Shown here: positions 14,040 to 21,277 of the stretch, one piece after another | Position numbering within the stretch: position 1 is the stretch's first letter | Layout: every line of letters begins with the position of its first letter | Source: Natronohydrobacter sp. | GTDB lineage: Bacteria; Pseudomonadota; Alphaproteobacteria; Rhodobacterales; Rhodobacteraceae | Reading direction: 5' to 3' | Length of the DNA stretch: 22,105 bases | NCBI GenBank assembly: GCA_007123015.1 | Contig: SKSL01000006.1 | Location: forward strand, 1 to 22,105 | Made by a program: the position numbers and the translations under genes | Notes under the pieces: generated by a model | What the model was told of the DNA's origin: nothing | Seen by the model: the letters and a program-made list of their open reading frames with translations, nothing else | Database searches by the model: none

Positions 14040-14066
14040 CGCGGAAAAGGTAAGGGAGGCATTGCG

Positions 14067-14384
14067 ATGCATATTCAGGTGAACACGGACAACACCATTT
14101 CAGGGCGGGAAGACGTGACGCGTTTCGTGGAAACTGTGATCACGTCGAAACTGGGCGCAGTCTCGAGCGCCATCACGCGGATCGAGGTGCATCTGCAAGA
14201 TACGAATGCCGAAAAGAAAGGCCCGGATGACAAACGCTGCATGGTCGAAGCGCGCCTTGAAGGCCGCAAGCCGGTCAGCACCACCGATACTGCAGACACG
14301 CTGCAATCCGCGATCACAGGGGCTGTGGACAAGATGCGCAACCTTTTGGATCGGGAGCTGGGCAAGGCGCGCGCCCGTCGGTGA
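14067..14384 (+). CDS. Short HPF/RaiA-family ribosome hibernation factor
   Basis: This 105-residue protein has the S30EA/HPF fold signature: an N-terminal beta strand (MHIQVNTDNT), a helix with VTRFVETVITSKLGAV, then RIEVHLQDTNAEKKGPDDKRCMVEARLEGRKPV, and a final helix (LQSAITGAVDKMRNLLDRELGKA). Members bind the 30S decoding centre and silence or protect ribosomes under stress or starvation. The length matches short HPF or YfiA rather than the long form with a dimerisation tail. The start at 14067 has GGGAGG (14054-14059) at 7-nt spacing. It probably has its own promoter at 14011-14039, although it follows folA by 66 bp. Many alphaproteobacteria also carry a long HPF elsewhere; whether this is a second copy cannot be seen here. 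Confidence 0.8.
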   Translation: MHIQVNTDNTISGREDVTRFVETVITSKLGAVSSAITRIEVHLQDTNAEKKGPDDKRCMVEARLEGRKPVSTTDTADTLQSAITGAVDKMRNLLDRELGKARARR

Positions 14385-14387
14385 GGC

Positions 14388-14403
14388 CTGATCGCAAGAT
14401 CAG
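14388..14403 (+). terminator. GNRA-loop hairpin after the hibernation factor gene
   Basis: CTGATC (14388-14393) and GATCAG (14398-14403) form a perfect 6-bp stem closed by the stable tetraloop GCAA, starting 3 nt after the stop codon. Only a short TGTTG follows, so termination would be weak. It may instead stabilise the 3' end of the message. Confidence 0.35.
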
Positions 14404-14830
14404 TGTTGCCACCACGCCACATGCGCTGTTTATTGAGGCATTCCAGCACAGGGATGCCCGGCAAATTTTCAACACTACATCTTGTGCATCTTGCTGGCCT
14501 GAACGTATTTTAACGATAAGTTTACCAAGGGCTGCTCTACCTATGAGAGTATTTGGCCTGTTCTGACGAGATAATCTGGTCTCAGCGAAGCTCGAAGATT
14601 GTCAGGTCAGTCTAATTCATGGTAACTAAAGAACATCGAGCTGAATGGCTTGCAATGAAGTCCACGTAAGTGGCTAAACTAAATCGGCGACCCTCCGTCA
14701 AAAAAAGGGGGCGCTGAAATGAGGCAGAGGCAAGATGGGCGGGTCATTCGACCGTCGCTATTTCGGTACGCCACGCGCAGGATCTGTCCGCGCTGCGTGC
14801 TGAATCGCGATCACGCCCGATGGGCAGGTT
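14404..14830 (+). promoter_or_regulatory. Upstream control region of the cellulose operon
   Basis: These 427 bp hold no supported gene and are clearly more AT-rich than the surrounding coding DNA (for example 14505-14690), as expected for promoters. Visible elements are CCAC-GTAA-GTGG (about 14662-14673) and a CCTCC/GGGGG hairpin at 14692-14711 that would cover a ribosome binding site-like run before an ATG at 14719. That ATG opens a frame overlapping the BcsN-like gene out of frame. No c-di-GMP riboswitch of known class was recognised by eye. Confidence 0.4.
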
Positions 14831-15472
14831 ATGAGCAGTACATTCGACGTTCCTTTCGCGTTCAGCTTACGCAGGCAAACTGGGCTGCTGGTGCTGTTCA
14901 AACTCTTAGCATTTCAGGTTCTGGTCGCCTGCGGGGCGGGCGGTTTCGGTGGCGCGGGCAGCCGCACCGAGCAGGCCGAAGCCCTGACGGAATATCGCGT
15001 TGTCCCGTCAGGGCGTGCTTTCGTGACTGTGCCCAATGCGTTGTTGGTGATGGAACGCGATCTTGGTGTGGCGGTCGAACAGCGGATTACCTTGCCGAAT
15101 GCCACATCGCTTTCGGGCGAGAATGTCATTTTGCTGCGTGCCCAAACCAGCCGCTCCGCCAGCACATCAGCGCTGCAGCTGACCGATGTGCTGCGCCAGT
15201 TCGGCGGCCCCCCTGCGCCCTTCACATCGGTGACAGAAGGGGGGCTCAGCTCAACCACGGATCAATATGGTGACATGACCTACTCTGTGCTGCGGCCGGG
15301 TGGGGATGTCAGTTGCGTTCTGGCCTTTCGCAGGTCCCAGATCGGGGCCCGAGCCCTGCCGCGCGGGGCGTCTTCGCTGGACATCATGATGCGCAATTGT
15401 GTTCAGGGAACGCCTGAACAAGCGCTTGCACCCTTGGGCGACACGGCCTTCGGGCTTGGTATCGCGCGATAA
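14831..15472 (+). CDS. bcsN: BcsN-like cellulose biosynthesis lipoprotein
   Basis: This is a 213-residue predicted lipoprotein heading the cellulose operon. A basic N-region with RRQ, a hydrophobic stretch (LLVLFKLLAFQV) and the lipobox LVAC (31-34, lipidated Cys34) are visible. The mature part begins with a Gly-rich segment, then mostly beta-type sequence with TEYRVVPSGRAFVTVP and a C-terminal MMRNCVQGTPEQALAPLG. It lies 26 bp upstream of bcsA and fits the position and character of BcsN, an alphaproteobacterial cellulose-cluster protein of unknown mechanism. I assign the name from context and general resemblance, not from a verified match. It is shorter than the roughly 300 residues I recall for rhizobial BcsN. 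The start ATG has GGGCAGG just upstream, and an in-frame stop at 14801 excludes a longer version. It probably acts in the periplasm at the outer or inner membrane. Confidence 0.6.
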   Translation: MSSTFDVPFAFSLRRQTGLLVLFKLLAFQVLVACGAGGFGGAGSRTEQAEALTEYRVVPSGRAFVTVPNALLVMERDLGVAVEQRITLPNATSLSGENVILLRAQTSRSASTSALQLTDVLRQFGGPPAPFTSVTEGGLSSTTDQYGDMTYSVLRPGGDVSCVLAFRRSQIGARALPRGASSLDIMMRNCVQGTPEQALAPLGDTAFGLGIAR

Positions 15473-15498
15473 AGTGCATTTCAGAAAGGGTTTTTGAA

Positions 15499-17931
15499 AT
15501 GAGTATGCTGATTGCCACACGCAAGCTACGCCCCGGCGAAATCGGTCTGTTCCTGCTTTGGACTGCGCTGGTGGTCCCTCTGGCCATCCTTGCCAGTGTC
15601 CCGACGTCAAATGCAGTGCAAGGGGCCCTCGGCCTGTTCGCGGTCCTGATCGTGGCGCTGCTCAAGCCATTCACGAACAAGAATATCGCCGCGCGCTTTA
15701 CCTTGTTGGCTGTCGCCAGTGCCATTGTCATGCGCTACTGGTTCTGGCGCGCAACCGAGACCCTGCCGCCGCTCGACAATCCCTTGTCCTTTGCAATCGC
15801 CCTGTCGCTATTCGTGGTCGAAACCTACGCGATCTGCGTTTTCTTCATCAGCTCATTCATCACAGCGGATCCGGTCGAGCGGACCTTGCCGCCGAAAGTG
15901 CTGGCAGCAGACTTGCCGACTGTCGATATTCTTGTGCCCAGCTATAATGAGCCGACCGAGATGCTGGCAATCACCTTGTCGGCGGCCAAAAACATGCACT
16001 ACCCCGCGAGCAAACGCACTGTGGTGCTCTGCGATGATGGGGGGACGGACCAGCGCTGCAATCATGAGGATCAAGAGATCGCGACCAAGGCGCGCGCGCG
16101 GCGCGCCGAGTTGCAAGAGCTCTGCGCCGAGTTGGGGATCGTCTATTCGACCCGTGCCAAGAACGAACATGCCAAGGCCGGAAACATGTCGGCGGCGCTG
16201 GAACGGCTGAACGGCGATCTGGTCGTCGTGTTTGACGCCGACCATGTGCCCAGCCGTGATTTTCTGGCGCGCACAGTGGGGTATTTTGTCGAAGACCCGA
16301 AACTGTTCCTTGTCCAGACCCCGCATTTCTTCCTGAACCCCGATCCGGTCGAACGCAATGTGGGCTTTGGCGCTGATTGCCCGCCTGAAAATGAAATGTT
16401 CTATCATCTGGGCCACAAGGGCCTTGATCGCTGGGGCGGGGCGTTTTTCTGTGGTTCGGCCTCGGTCCTGCGGCGGGCGGCGCTCGATGATGTGGGCGGT
16501 TTCGCCGGTGAGACGATCACCGAGGATGCAGAGACAGCGCTCGAAATCCATTCGCGCGGCTGGAAAAGCCTTTATGTCGATCATGCGATGATTGCCGGGT
16601 TGCAGCCTGAAACCTTTGTGTCCTTCATCCAGCAGCGCGGGCGTTGGGCGGCGGGCATGATGCAGTTGCTGATGCTGAAAAACCCGCTGCGCCGCAAGGG
16701 CATGAGCCTGACGCAGCGGCTGTGCTACCTGAACTCGATGACCTTCTGGCTGTTCCCGCTGGTGCGCATGGTCTTCTTGCTGGCGCCTTTGGCCTATCTG
16801 TTCTTCGGGCTGCAGATCTTCGTTGCGACCATCGAAGAGGTGATGGTCTATATGGGGGCCTATATGGCGATCAGTTTCATGGTGCAGAACGCGCTTTATG
16901 CGCGGGTGCGCTGGCCACTGATGTCGGAACTCTACGAGACAGCGCAGGCCCCGTATCTCTCGGGTGTCGTGCTCAAGACCATGTTCAAGCCGCGTGGCGC
17001 GAAATTCAACGTGACGGCCAAGGATGAAGTCCTTGAAGAGGATTTCCTGTCGCCGCTGTTCAAGCCCTTGCTGGCACTCTGGGTCATCTGCGGACTGGGT
17101 GTCGTCGCGGCTGGCATCCGCTGGATGCTGTTTCCGGGCGACCATAACATCCTGATGATCGTTGGCGGCTGGGCCGTGTTCAATTTCCTGATCATCTCGG
17201 CCGCGTTGCGGTCCGTGGCAGAGCGCCAGCAGCGCCGGAGTGTGCCGCGCGTGCCGATGTCGGTCCCGGCCGTTGTCGCGATCGGGGGGGATGGTGTGTT
17301 CAGCTTTGCGGCTGCGACTGTGCTGGATTCCTCGACCAGTGGCGCCAAGCTGAAAATCGTGGCCGGCCCTGACACGGATCCGGCGGAGCTGGCGCAGATC
17401 GCGCCGGGATATGTGATGTATTTCACGCCCGAATTCCCCAAATCGCCGCATCTGGAAAATGCAGTCCGGGTCCAGGTGAAAAATGTTGAGCGGGGCAATG
17501 GCGGGGTCACAGTGGGCGTGCGCTATGACACGGACCAGCCTTTGCAGAACCGAGAGACCATCGCGCATCTGATCTTCGGCGACAGCGCTGTCTGGGAAAC
17601 GATCCGCGCGCGCAAGAACAAGCCGATGCCGATGCTCAAGGGCATGGGCTTGGTCGGCATCCTTGCCTTTACATCAGTGTATCACACCTTGAGGACCCTC
17701 ATCGCCGAGCCTGCGCGTCTTCGGGCGGCGGCAGAGCGCGAGCGGATCGGGGCGATGACACAATCCCCGCCTGCACATCTGTTGGCCTTTGGCGAGGCAT
17801 TTGATCCGGAGATTCCAAATCCTGGGCTTGATCGCAATATCGCGGAAGCGGGCCTCATGGGTCGGGCAGGATCGCTGCGACCCGAGCGTCGGGCGCATGT
17901 CATGCCGCGCGGTATGGGAGCGGCACAATGA
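15499..17931 (+). CDS. bcsA: Cellulose synthase catalytic subunit BcsA (UDP-forming)
   Basis: BcsA (EC 2.4.1.12) is an inner-membrane family 2 glycosyltransferase that polymerises UDP-glucose into beta-1,4-glucan and threads it through its own channel. The 810-residue chain has four N-terminal helices, the GT domain, a second set of helices and a C-terminal PilZ domain. Motifs are Asp179/Asp180 (CDDGG), DAD 246-248, TED 341-343, Q379-x-x-R382-W383, gating loop FNVTAK (503-508), and the PilZ c-di-GMP motifs R580-x3-R584 and D610-x-S612-x-x-G615. The numbering is nearly the same as that of Rhodobacter sphaeroides BcsA, which supports the ATG at 15499. All catalytic and c-di-GMP ligands are present, so the enzyme should be active and c-di-GMP-gated. 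Its stop overlaps the bcsB start by 4 bp. Confidence 0.98.
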   Translation: MSMLIATRKLRPGEIGLFLLWTALVVPLAILASVPTSNAVQGALGLFAVLIVALLKPFTNKNIAARFTLLAVASAIVMRYWFWRATETLPPLDNPLSFAIALSLFVVETYAICVFFISSFITADPVERTLPPKVLAADLPTVDILVPSYNEPTEMLAITLSAAKNMHYPASKRTVVLCDDGGTDQRCNHEDQEIATKARARRAELQELCAELGIVYSTRAKNEHAKAGNMSAALERLNGDLVVVFDADHVPSRDFLARTVGYFVEDPKLFLVQTPHFFLNPDPVERNVGFGADCPPENEMFYHLGHKGLDRWGGAFFCGSASVLRRAALDDVGGFAGETITEDAETALEIHSRGWKSLYVDHAMIAGLQPETFVSFIQQRGRWAAGMMQLLMLKNPLRRKGMSLTQRLCYLNSMTFWLFPLVRMVFLLAPLAYLFFGLQIFVATIEEVMVYMGAYMAISFMVQNALYARVRWPLMSELYETAQAPYLSGVVLKTMFKPRGAKFNVTAKDEVLEEDFLSPLFKPLLALWVICGLGVVAAGIRWMLFPGDHNILMIVGGWAVFNFLIISAALRSVAERQQRRSVPRVPMSVPAVVAIGGDGVFSFAAATVLDSSTSGAKLKIVAGPDTDPAELAQIAPGYVMYFTPEFPKSPHLENAVRVQVKNVERGNGGVTVGVRYDTDQPLQNRETIAHLIFGDSAVWETIRARKNKPMPMLKGMGLVGILAFTSVYHTLRTLIAEPARLRAAAERERIGAMTQSPPAHLLAFGEAFDPEIPNPGLDRNIAEAGLMGRAGSLRPERRAHVMPRGMGAAQ

Positions 17932-20204
17932 GACAATCAGCCATGTTCAAACCTGCAGCTACCATGCGCCTCGTCTGTGCTCTTGCGCTCGCAGTCGGGT
18001 CACTTGCTCTGGACATGTCTTTTGGTCGAGCCGCGGCCCAGACGTCACAGGGTGCGATTATCCCGCTGCCCGAAGCCGAGTTGGGGACCGCTCCGCTGGT
18101 GGGGTCTGTGGTCGATGTGACAGAACGCTTCACCGAGGCGCGGCGCGGGAGCGCGGCGCAACAAGGCGAGGCCGCAGTGCCGCGAAACTGGATTTCGCCG
18201 ATCAGACTTCAGAACCTGCGCCATCGCGTCAATCACGGGATCGTCCGTATCTCGGGCGAGCGGGAAGTGCTGGATTTCGATCTCTATTCCAGTGCCGCCG
18301 CGCCGAGCCAGGTGTTCCGCCTGAAAGCTGTGTCAGGGATCAACAACTTGCCCGAGCGGTCGCATGTGCGCGTCTCGGTGAACGGCACAGCGATCGGGAT
18401 GCGGAACCTGACCCATATCGAAGCCCCAGGCGCGCTGGATTTCGCGTTGCCACCGGACCTGCTGGTCGAGGGGCGCAACCATGTGCAGATCGAAATGCGC
18501 CAGCATCATCGAATCTTCTGTGGTCCCGAGGCCTCCTTTGATCTGTGGACGGATCTTGACCTGTCCCGCAGCGGTCTGGTGATCCCGCGCGGCGACGGGA
18601 TCCCCGGCATCGAGACGTTCACCATGGGACTTGCCGCACAAGCCAGCGGCATCGGTCCGGTCGAAATCCGTGGTCTGAACGCGCTTGGAAATGACGCTGA
18701 AACATGGCGCGCCTTCCTTGTCAGCCGCCTAAATCAGGTGCTTTCCGGCGCGCCTGTTGTTTTTCGGTTCAGCGATTACTGGTCCACAGTCGAGCAAGGC
18801 CCGGCCAAGGCGCGCATCACCATCCTGCCTGCGGCCGAAAGCCGCGTGCGTTTCGTGACATCAGGCGATGGGGCGCAGGTCATGGTGCTTGAAGTCGCAC
18901 AAGGGACAGATCCTGCAGACCTGCTGGCCGGTCTGCCACAGCTTGCAGAGCGCCGCGACATGCGCCGTGTCCCTGTGGTCGAGCCTGGCGAGGATGTCAG
19001 CTTTTCCACGCTTGGTTTCGCGACCGAGCAGCTCTCGCAGCATTATGCGGCGCGCGCGCTTGATTTCAGCCTTCCGGATGACTGGTTGATCCGGACAGCG
19101 GCGAAAGCCCGGGTCTATCTGGATTATGCCTATGCGCCAAACCTGCCCGAAGGCTCGATGTTGCTTCTGAGCATGAATGGCACCTCTATCCGGCTGCTGC
19201 CGCTGCGCGGCGAAGGCGGTGTGCCGATCACGGCTTTCCCGATTGATTTCGAGGCGCGGCTGATGCATCCGGGGCCAAATGTGCTGACCATGCAGATGTT
19301 CATTCCGGGCGATCCGCCGGATCTGCCTTGTGCCAGCAATGCCGCCCCCATGCTGCAAATCGGCGCAGAGTCGCGTTTGCGCGTGCCCTACAGCCCGCCC
19401 ATGGCCACGCCCGACATGCATTTTGCCTTCGCGGCCCTGCAGCCAGAAAGCTTGCGGCTCAATGAACTGAGCGGACGTGCCTATTCCGATATGGATGTGC
19501 TGACACTTGGTGCAGCCCTGAGCCGTCCACATGCGGGCAACGGGGTTTCGCGCCTGCATCTGCTTGCAATAGAGGATCTGGGCGCAGTCCCGACAGCGCA
19601 TTACCGCATTGACCGGCGTTTGCTGGAACAGACTGTGTTGTCGGGTCAAACTGATGACATGATGCTCGCGGCACCGGTGGGCTCGCCGGATGATCCGTTT
19701 CAGGCCCGCAGACCGTCAAGCCGATCCTTTGGCGCGGCTGTGAGCAATGGCTGGGACGAAGCGCGCGCGCGGGCACGCTGGGTCCGCGACCGCATGTTCC
19801 CCAGCAGTGGCGATCAGCTCAGTCATTGGCTGGCCGACCAGCATGGGCAGGCCGTGTTGTTCCAGCTCGACCCTGAGCGCCCCGACGAAATCTGGATGCT
19901 GCGCAACCCTGACAGTGAAATCCACCAAATCGCGCAATCCTTTGCTGCGGCAAATATGGGCGGGGTGGGACCACGCGGACAAGTGGCTGTGCTGACCCAT
20001 GAGGGCTATTGGGTCAACTGGCTTGCCCCGGACAGGTTTCCAGTGCTGCTGGAGCCGTGGTCGTTCAGGAATTTCAGGGTCGCGATGGGCAATATCGTGT
20101 CGTCACGCCCCATTTTCTACACAATCCTGATGCTGACCATCGCATTGGTGTCAGGGCTGGTCGCGCTGCGGCTGGTTATCTCGACAAGGGAGCACAAGGT
20201 ATGA
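17928..20204 (+). CDS. bcsB: Cellulose synthase periplasmic subunit BcsB
   Basis: BcsB is the membrane-anchored periplasmic partner of BcsA; its C-terminal helix packs on BcsA and is needed for synthesis, while its carbohydrate-binding and flavodoxin-like domain pairs guide the polymer. The 758-residue protein has a signal sequence (about residues 1-37, ending AAAQ). The first carbohydrate-binding/flavodoxin-like pair includes the family hallmark HHRIFCGPEASFDLWTDLDL (Cys198). A second repeat ends in LPCASNAAPML, and a C-terminal membrane helix lies near 727-752 (FYTILMLTIALVSGLVALRLVI). The ATG at 17928 overlaps the bcsA stop (ATGA) with GGGAG upstream; ATG 17943 is an alternative. The gene ends in another 4-bp overlap, with bcsZ. 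The old label 'c-di-GMP-binding subunit' is misleading, since c-di-GMP binds the PilZ domain of BcsA. Confidence 0.97.
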   Translation: MRQSAMFKPAATMRLVCALALAVGSLALDMSFGRAAAQTSQGAIIPLPEAELGTAPLVGSVVDVTERFTEARRGSAAQQGEAAVPRNWISPIRLQNLRHRVNHGIVRISGEREVLDFDLYSSAAAPSQVFRLKAVSGINNLPERSHVRVSVNGTAIGMRNLTHIEAPGALDFALPPDLLVEGRNHVQIEMRQHHRIFCGPEASFDLWTDLDLSRSGLVIPRGDGIPGIETFTMGLAAQASGIGPVEIRGLNALGNDAETWRAFLVSRLNQVLSGAPVVFRFSDYWSTVEQGPAKARITILPAAESRVRFVTSGDGAQVMVLEVAQGTDPADLLAGLPQLAERRDMRRVPVVEPGEDVSFSTLGFATEQLSQHYAARALDFSLPDDWLIRTAAKARVYLDYAYAPNLPEGSMLLLSMNGTSIRLLPLRGEGGVPITAFPIDFEARLMHPGPNVLTMQMFIPGDPPDLPCASNAAPMLQIGAESRLRVPYSPPMATPDMHFAFAALQPESLRLNELSGRAYSDMDVLTLGAALSRPHAGNGVSRLHLLAIEDLGAVPTAHYRIDRRLLEQTVLSGQTDDMMLAAPVGSPDDPFQARRPSSRSFGAAVSNGWDEARARARWVRDRMFPSSGDQLSHWLADQHGQAVLFQLDPERPDEIWMLRNPDSEIHQIAQSFAAANMGGVGPRGQVAVLTHEGYWVNWLAPDRFPVLLEPWSFRNFRVAMGNIVSSRPIFYTILMLTIALVSGLVALRLVISTREHKV

Positions 20205-21277
20205 ACAGACGGGGTTTTCTGGCCGGGGCCGCGACATTGGGGGGCTTGGCCATGGCCGCGCCCGCGCAAGCCTATCTGCAAAGTGATCTGGCGAGTTCCG
20301 GCCGCGCGGTCTGGGACAGTTGGAAACGGGCCTTTCTTGCGGCGGATGGCCGTGTGATCGACGGTCTGCAGCAGAACTCCAGCCATTCCGAGGGTCAGGG
20401 CTACGGCATGGTGCTGGCGACGGCCTTCAATGATGCTGCGGCCTTTGCGAAAATGTATGAGTGGACAGAACGGCATCTGGCGATCCGGCCGGATCCGCTT
20501 CTGGCCTGGCGCTGGTTGCCCGGTCAGGCCAATCCGGTTCCGGATCGCAACAACGCGTCAGACGGGGATCTGTTCTACGCCTGGGCCTTGGTTCGCGCGG
20601 CTGCGCGGTTCAATGAGCGCAGCTATCAGGCCCGGGCGCAGGACATCGCTGCGGCCCTGGTCGAGACCTGTATCCTGCCGATGCCCGGCAACCGCGACCA
20701 GCTTGTGTTCTTGCCGGCCGTCCACGGCTTCAAGCATGACACGCATCTGTCAATCAATCCGTCCTATTACATGCCGCTGGCGATGCGCGAAGTCGCGGCT
20801 GTGACGGGCACCCCGGCACTGGCCGCCTGCGCCCAGCATGGCGAAGCGTTGATGCAGACCATCGCGCGTGAAAAACTGGTGCCGGACTGGGTGGACATCA
20901 GTTCGAGCGAGATGAAACCCTCTGCAACGCTCTCGCCCAATACAGGCTATGAAGCGATGCGGGTCCCGCTCTTCCTGATCTGGTCGCGCAGTCCAGAACA
21001 TCAGGCTGTGCGCCGCATGGCCGCTGTTTATGAGCGTGCAGTCAAACCGGGTGTGGGGGTGCCGACCGTGATCGAGCCGAACTCGGGCGTGGTCCTCGAG
21101 AGCAGTGCCGATCCGGGGTATCAGGCTCTGGCCGGTTTGACGATCTGCTCGAACCAGCGCGATCTGGGCTCGTCGATCCCGCCATTCACGGCCAATCAGC
21201 CCTATTACCCGGCCACCCTGCAGCTTTTTGCGATGGTGGCTGTCAGCGAAACCCTTCCCGAATGTGTGCCGCTATGA
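20201..21277 (+). CDS. bcsZ: Periplasmic endo-beta-1,4-glucanase BcsZ (GH8)
   Basis: BcsZ is a glycoside hydrolase family 8 cellulase that trims nascent glucan in the periplasm and is needed for proper cellulose export in many species. The 358-residue precursor starts NRRGFLAGAATLGG...AQA, a twin-arginine-type signal peptide with cleavage probably after residue 24. Catalytic features are the general acid Glu64 in SEGQGYGM and Asp121/Asp123 in ASDGDLFYAWAL; the later DTHLSINPSYYMP and SPNTGYEAMRVPL segments are GH8 core regions. The length matches the family. The start at ATG 20201 overlaps the bcsB stop by 4 bp; an upstream extension of the frame lies inside bcsB and is not used. It is followed by a 4-bp overlap with the next gene, so all four genes from bcsA onward are translationally coupled. 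Confidence 0.96.
   Translation: MNRRGFLAGAATLGGLAMAAPAQAYLQSDLASSGRAVWDSWKRAFLAADGRVIDGLQQNSSHSEGQGYGMVLATAFNDAAAFAKMYEWTERHLAIRPDPLLAWRWLPGQANPVPDRNNASDGDLFYAWALVRAAARFNERSYQARAQDIAAALVETCILPMPGNRDQLVFLPAVHGFKHDTHLSINPSYYMPLAMREVAAVTGTPALAACAQHGEALMQTIAREKLVPDWVDISSSEMKPSATLSPNTGYEAMRVPLFLIWSRSPEHQAVRRMAAVYERAVKPGVGVPTVIEPNSGVVLESSADPGYQALAGLTICSNQRDLGSSIPPFTANQPYYPATLQLFAMVAVSETLPECVPL

Noticed and set aside
14719..15273. 184-codon frame before and over the BcsN-like gene
   Set aside because: It overlaps the lipoprotein gene out of frame for most of its length, its translation is Arg-rich without domain features, and the overlapping frame has a clear signal peptide and lipobox. Only its start region is kept, as a regulatory curiosity.
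15853..17568. 571-codon open frame antisense to bcsA
   Set aside because: It lies wholly opposite an intact, motif-complete bcsA. GC-rich genes with strong third-position bias produce long antisense open frames, and the translation is rich in His, Arg and Gln with no recognisable domain.
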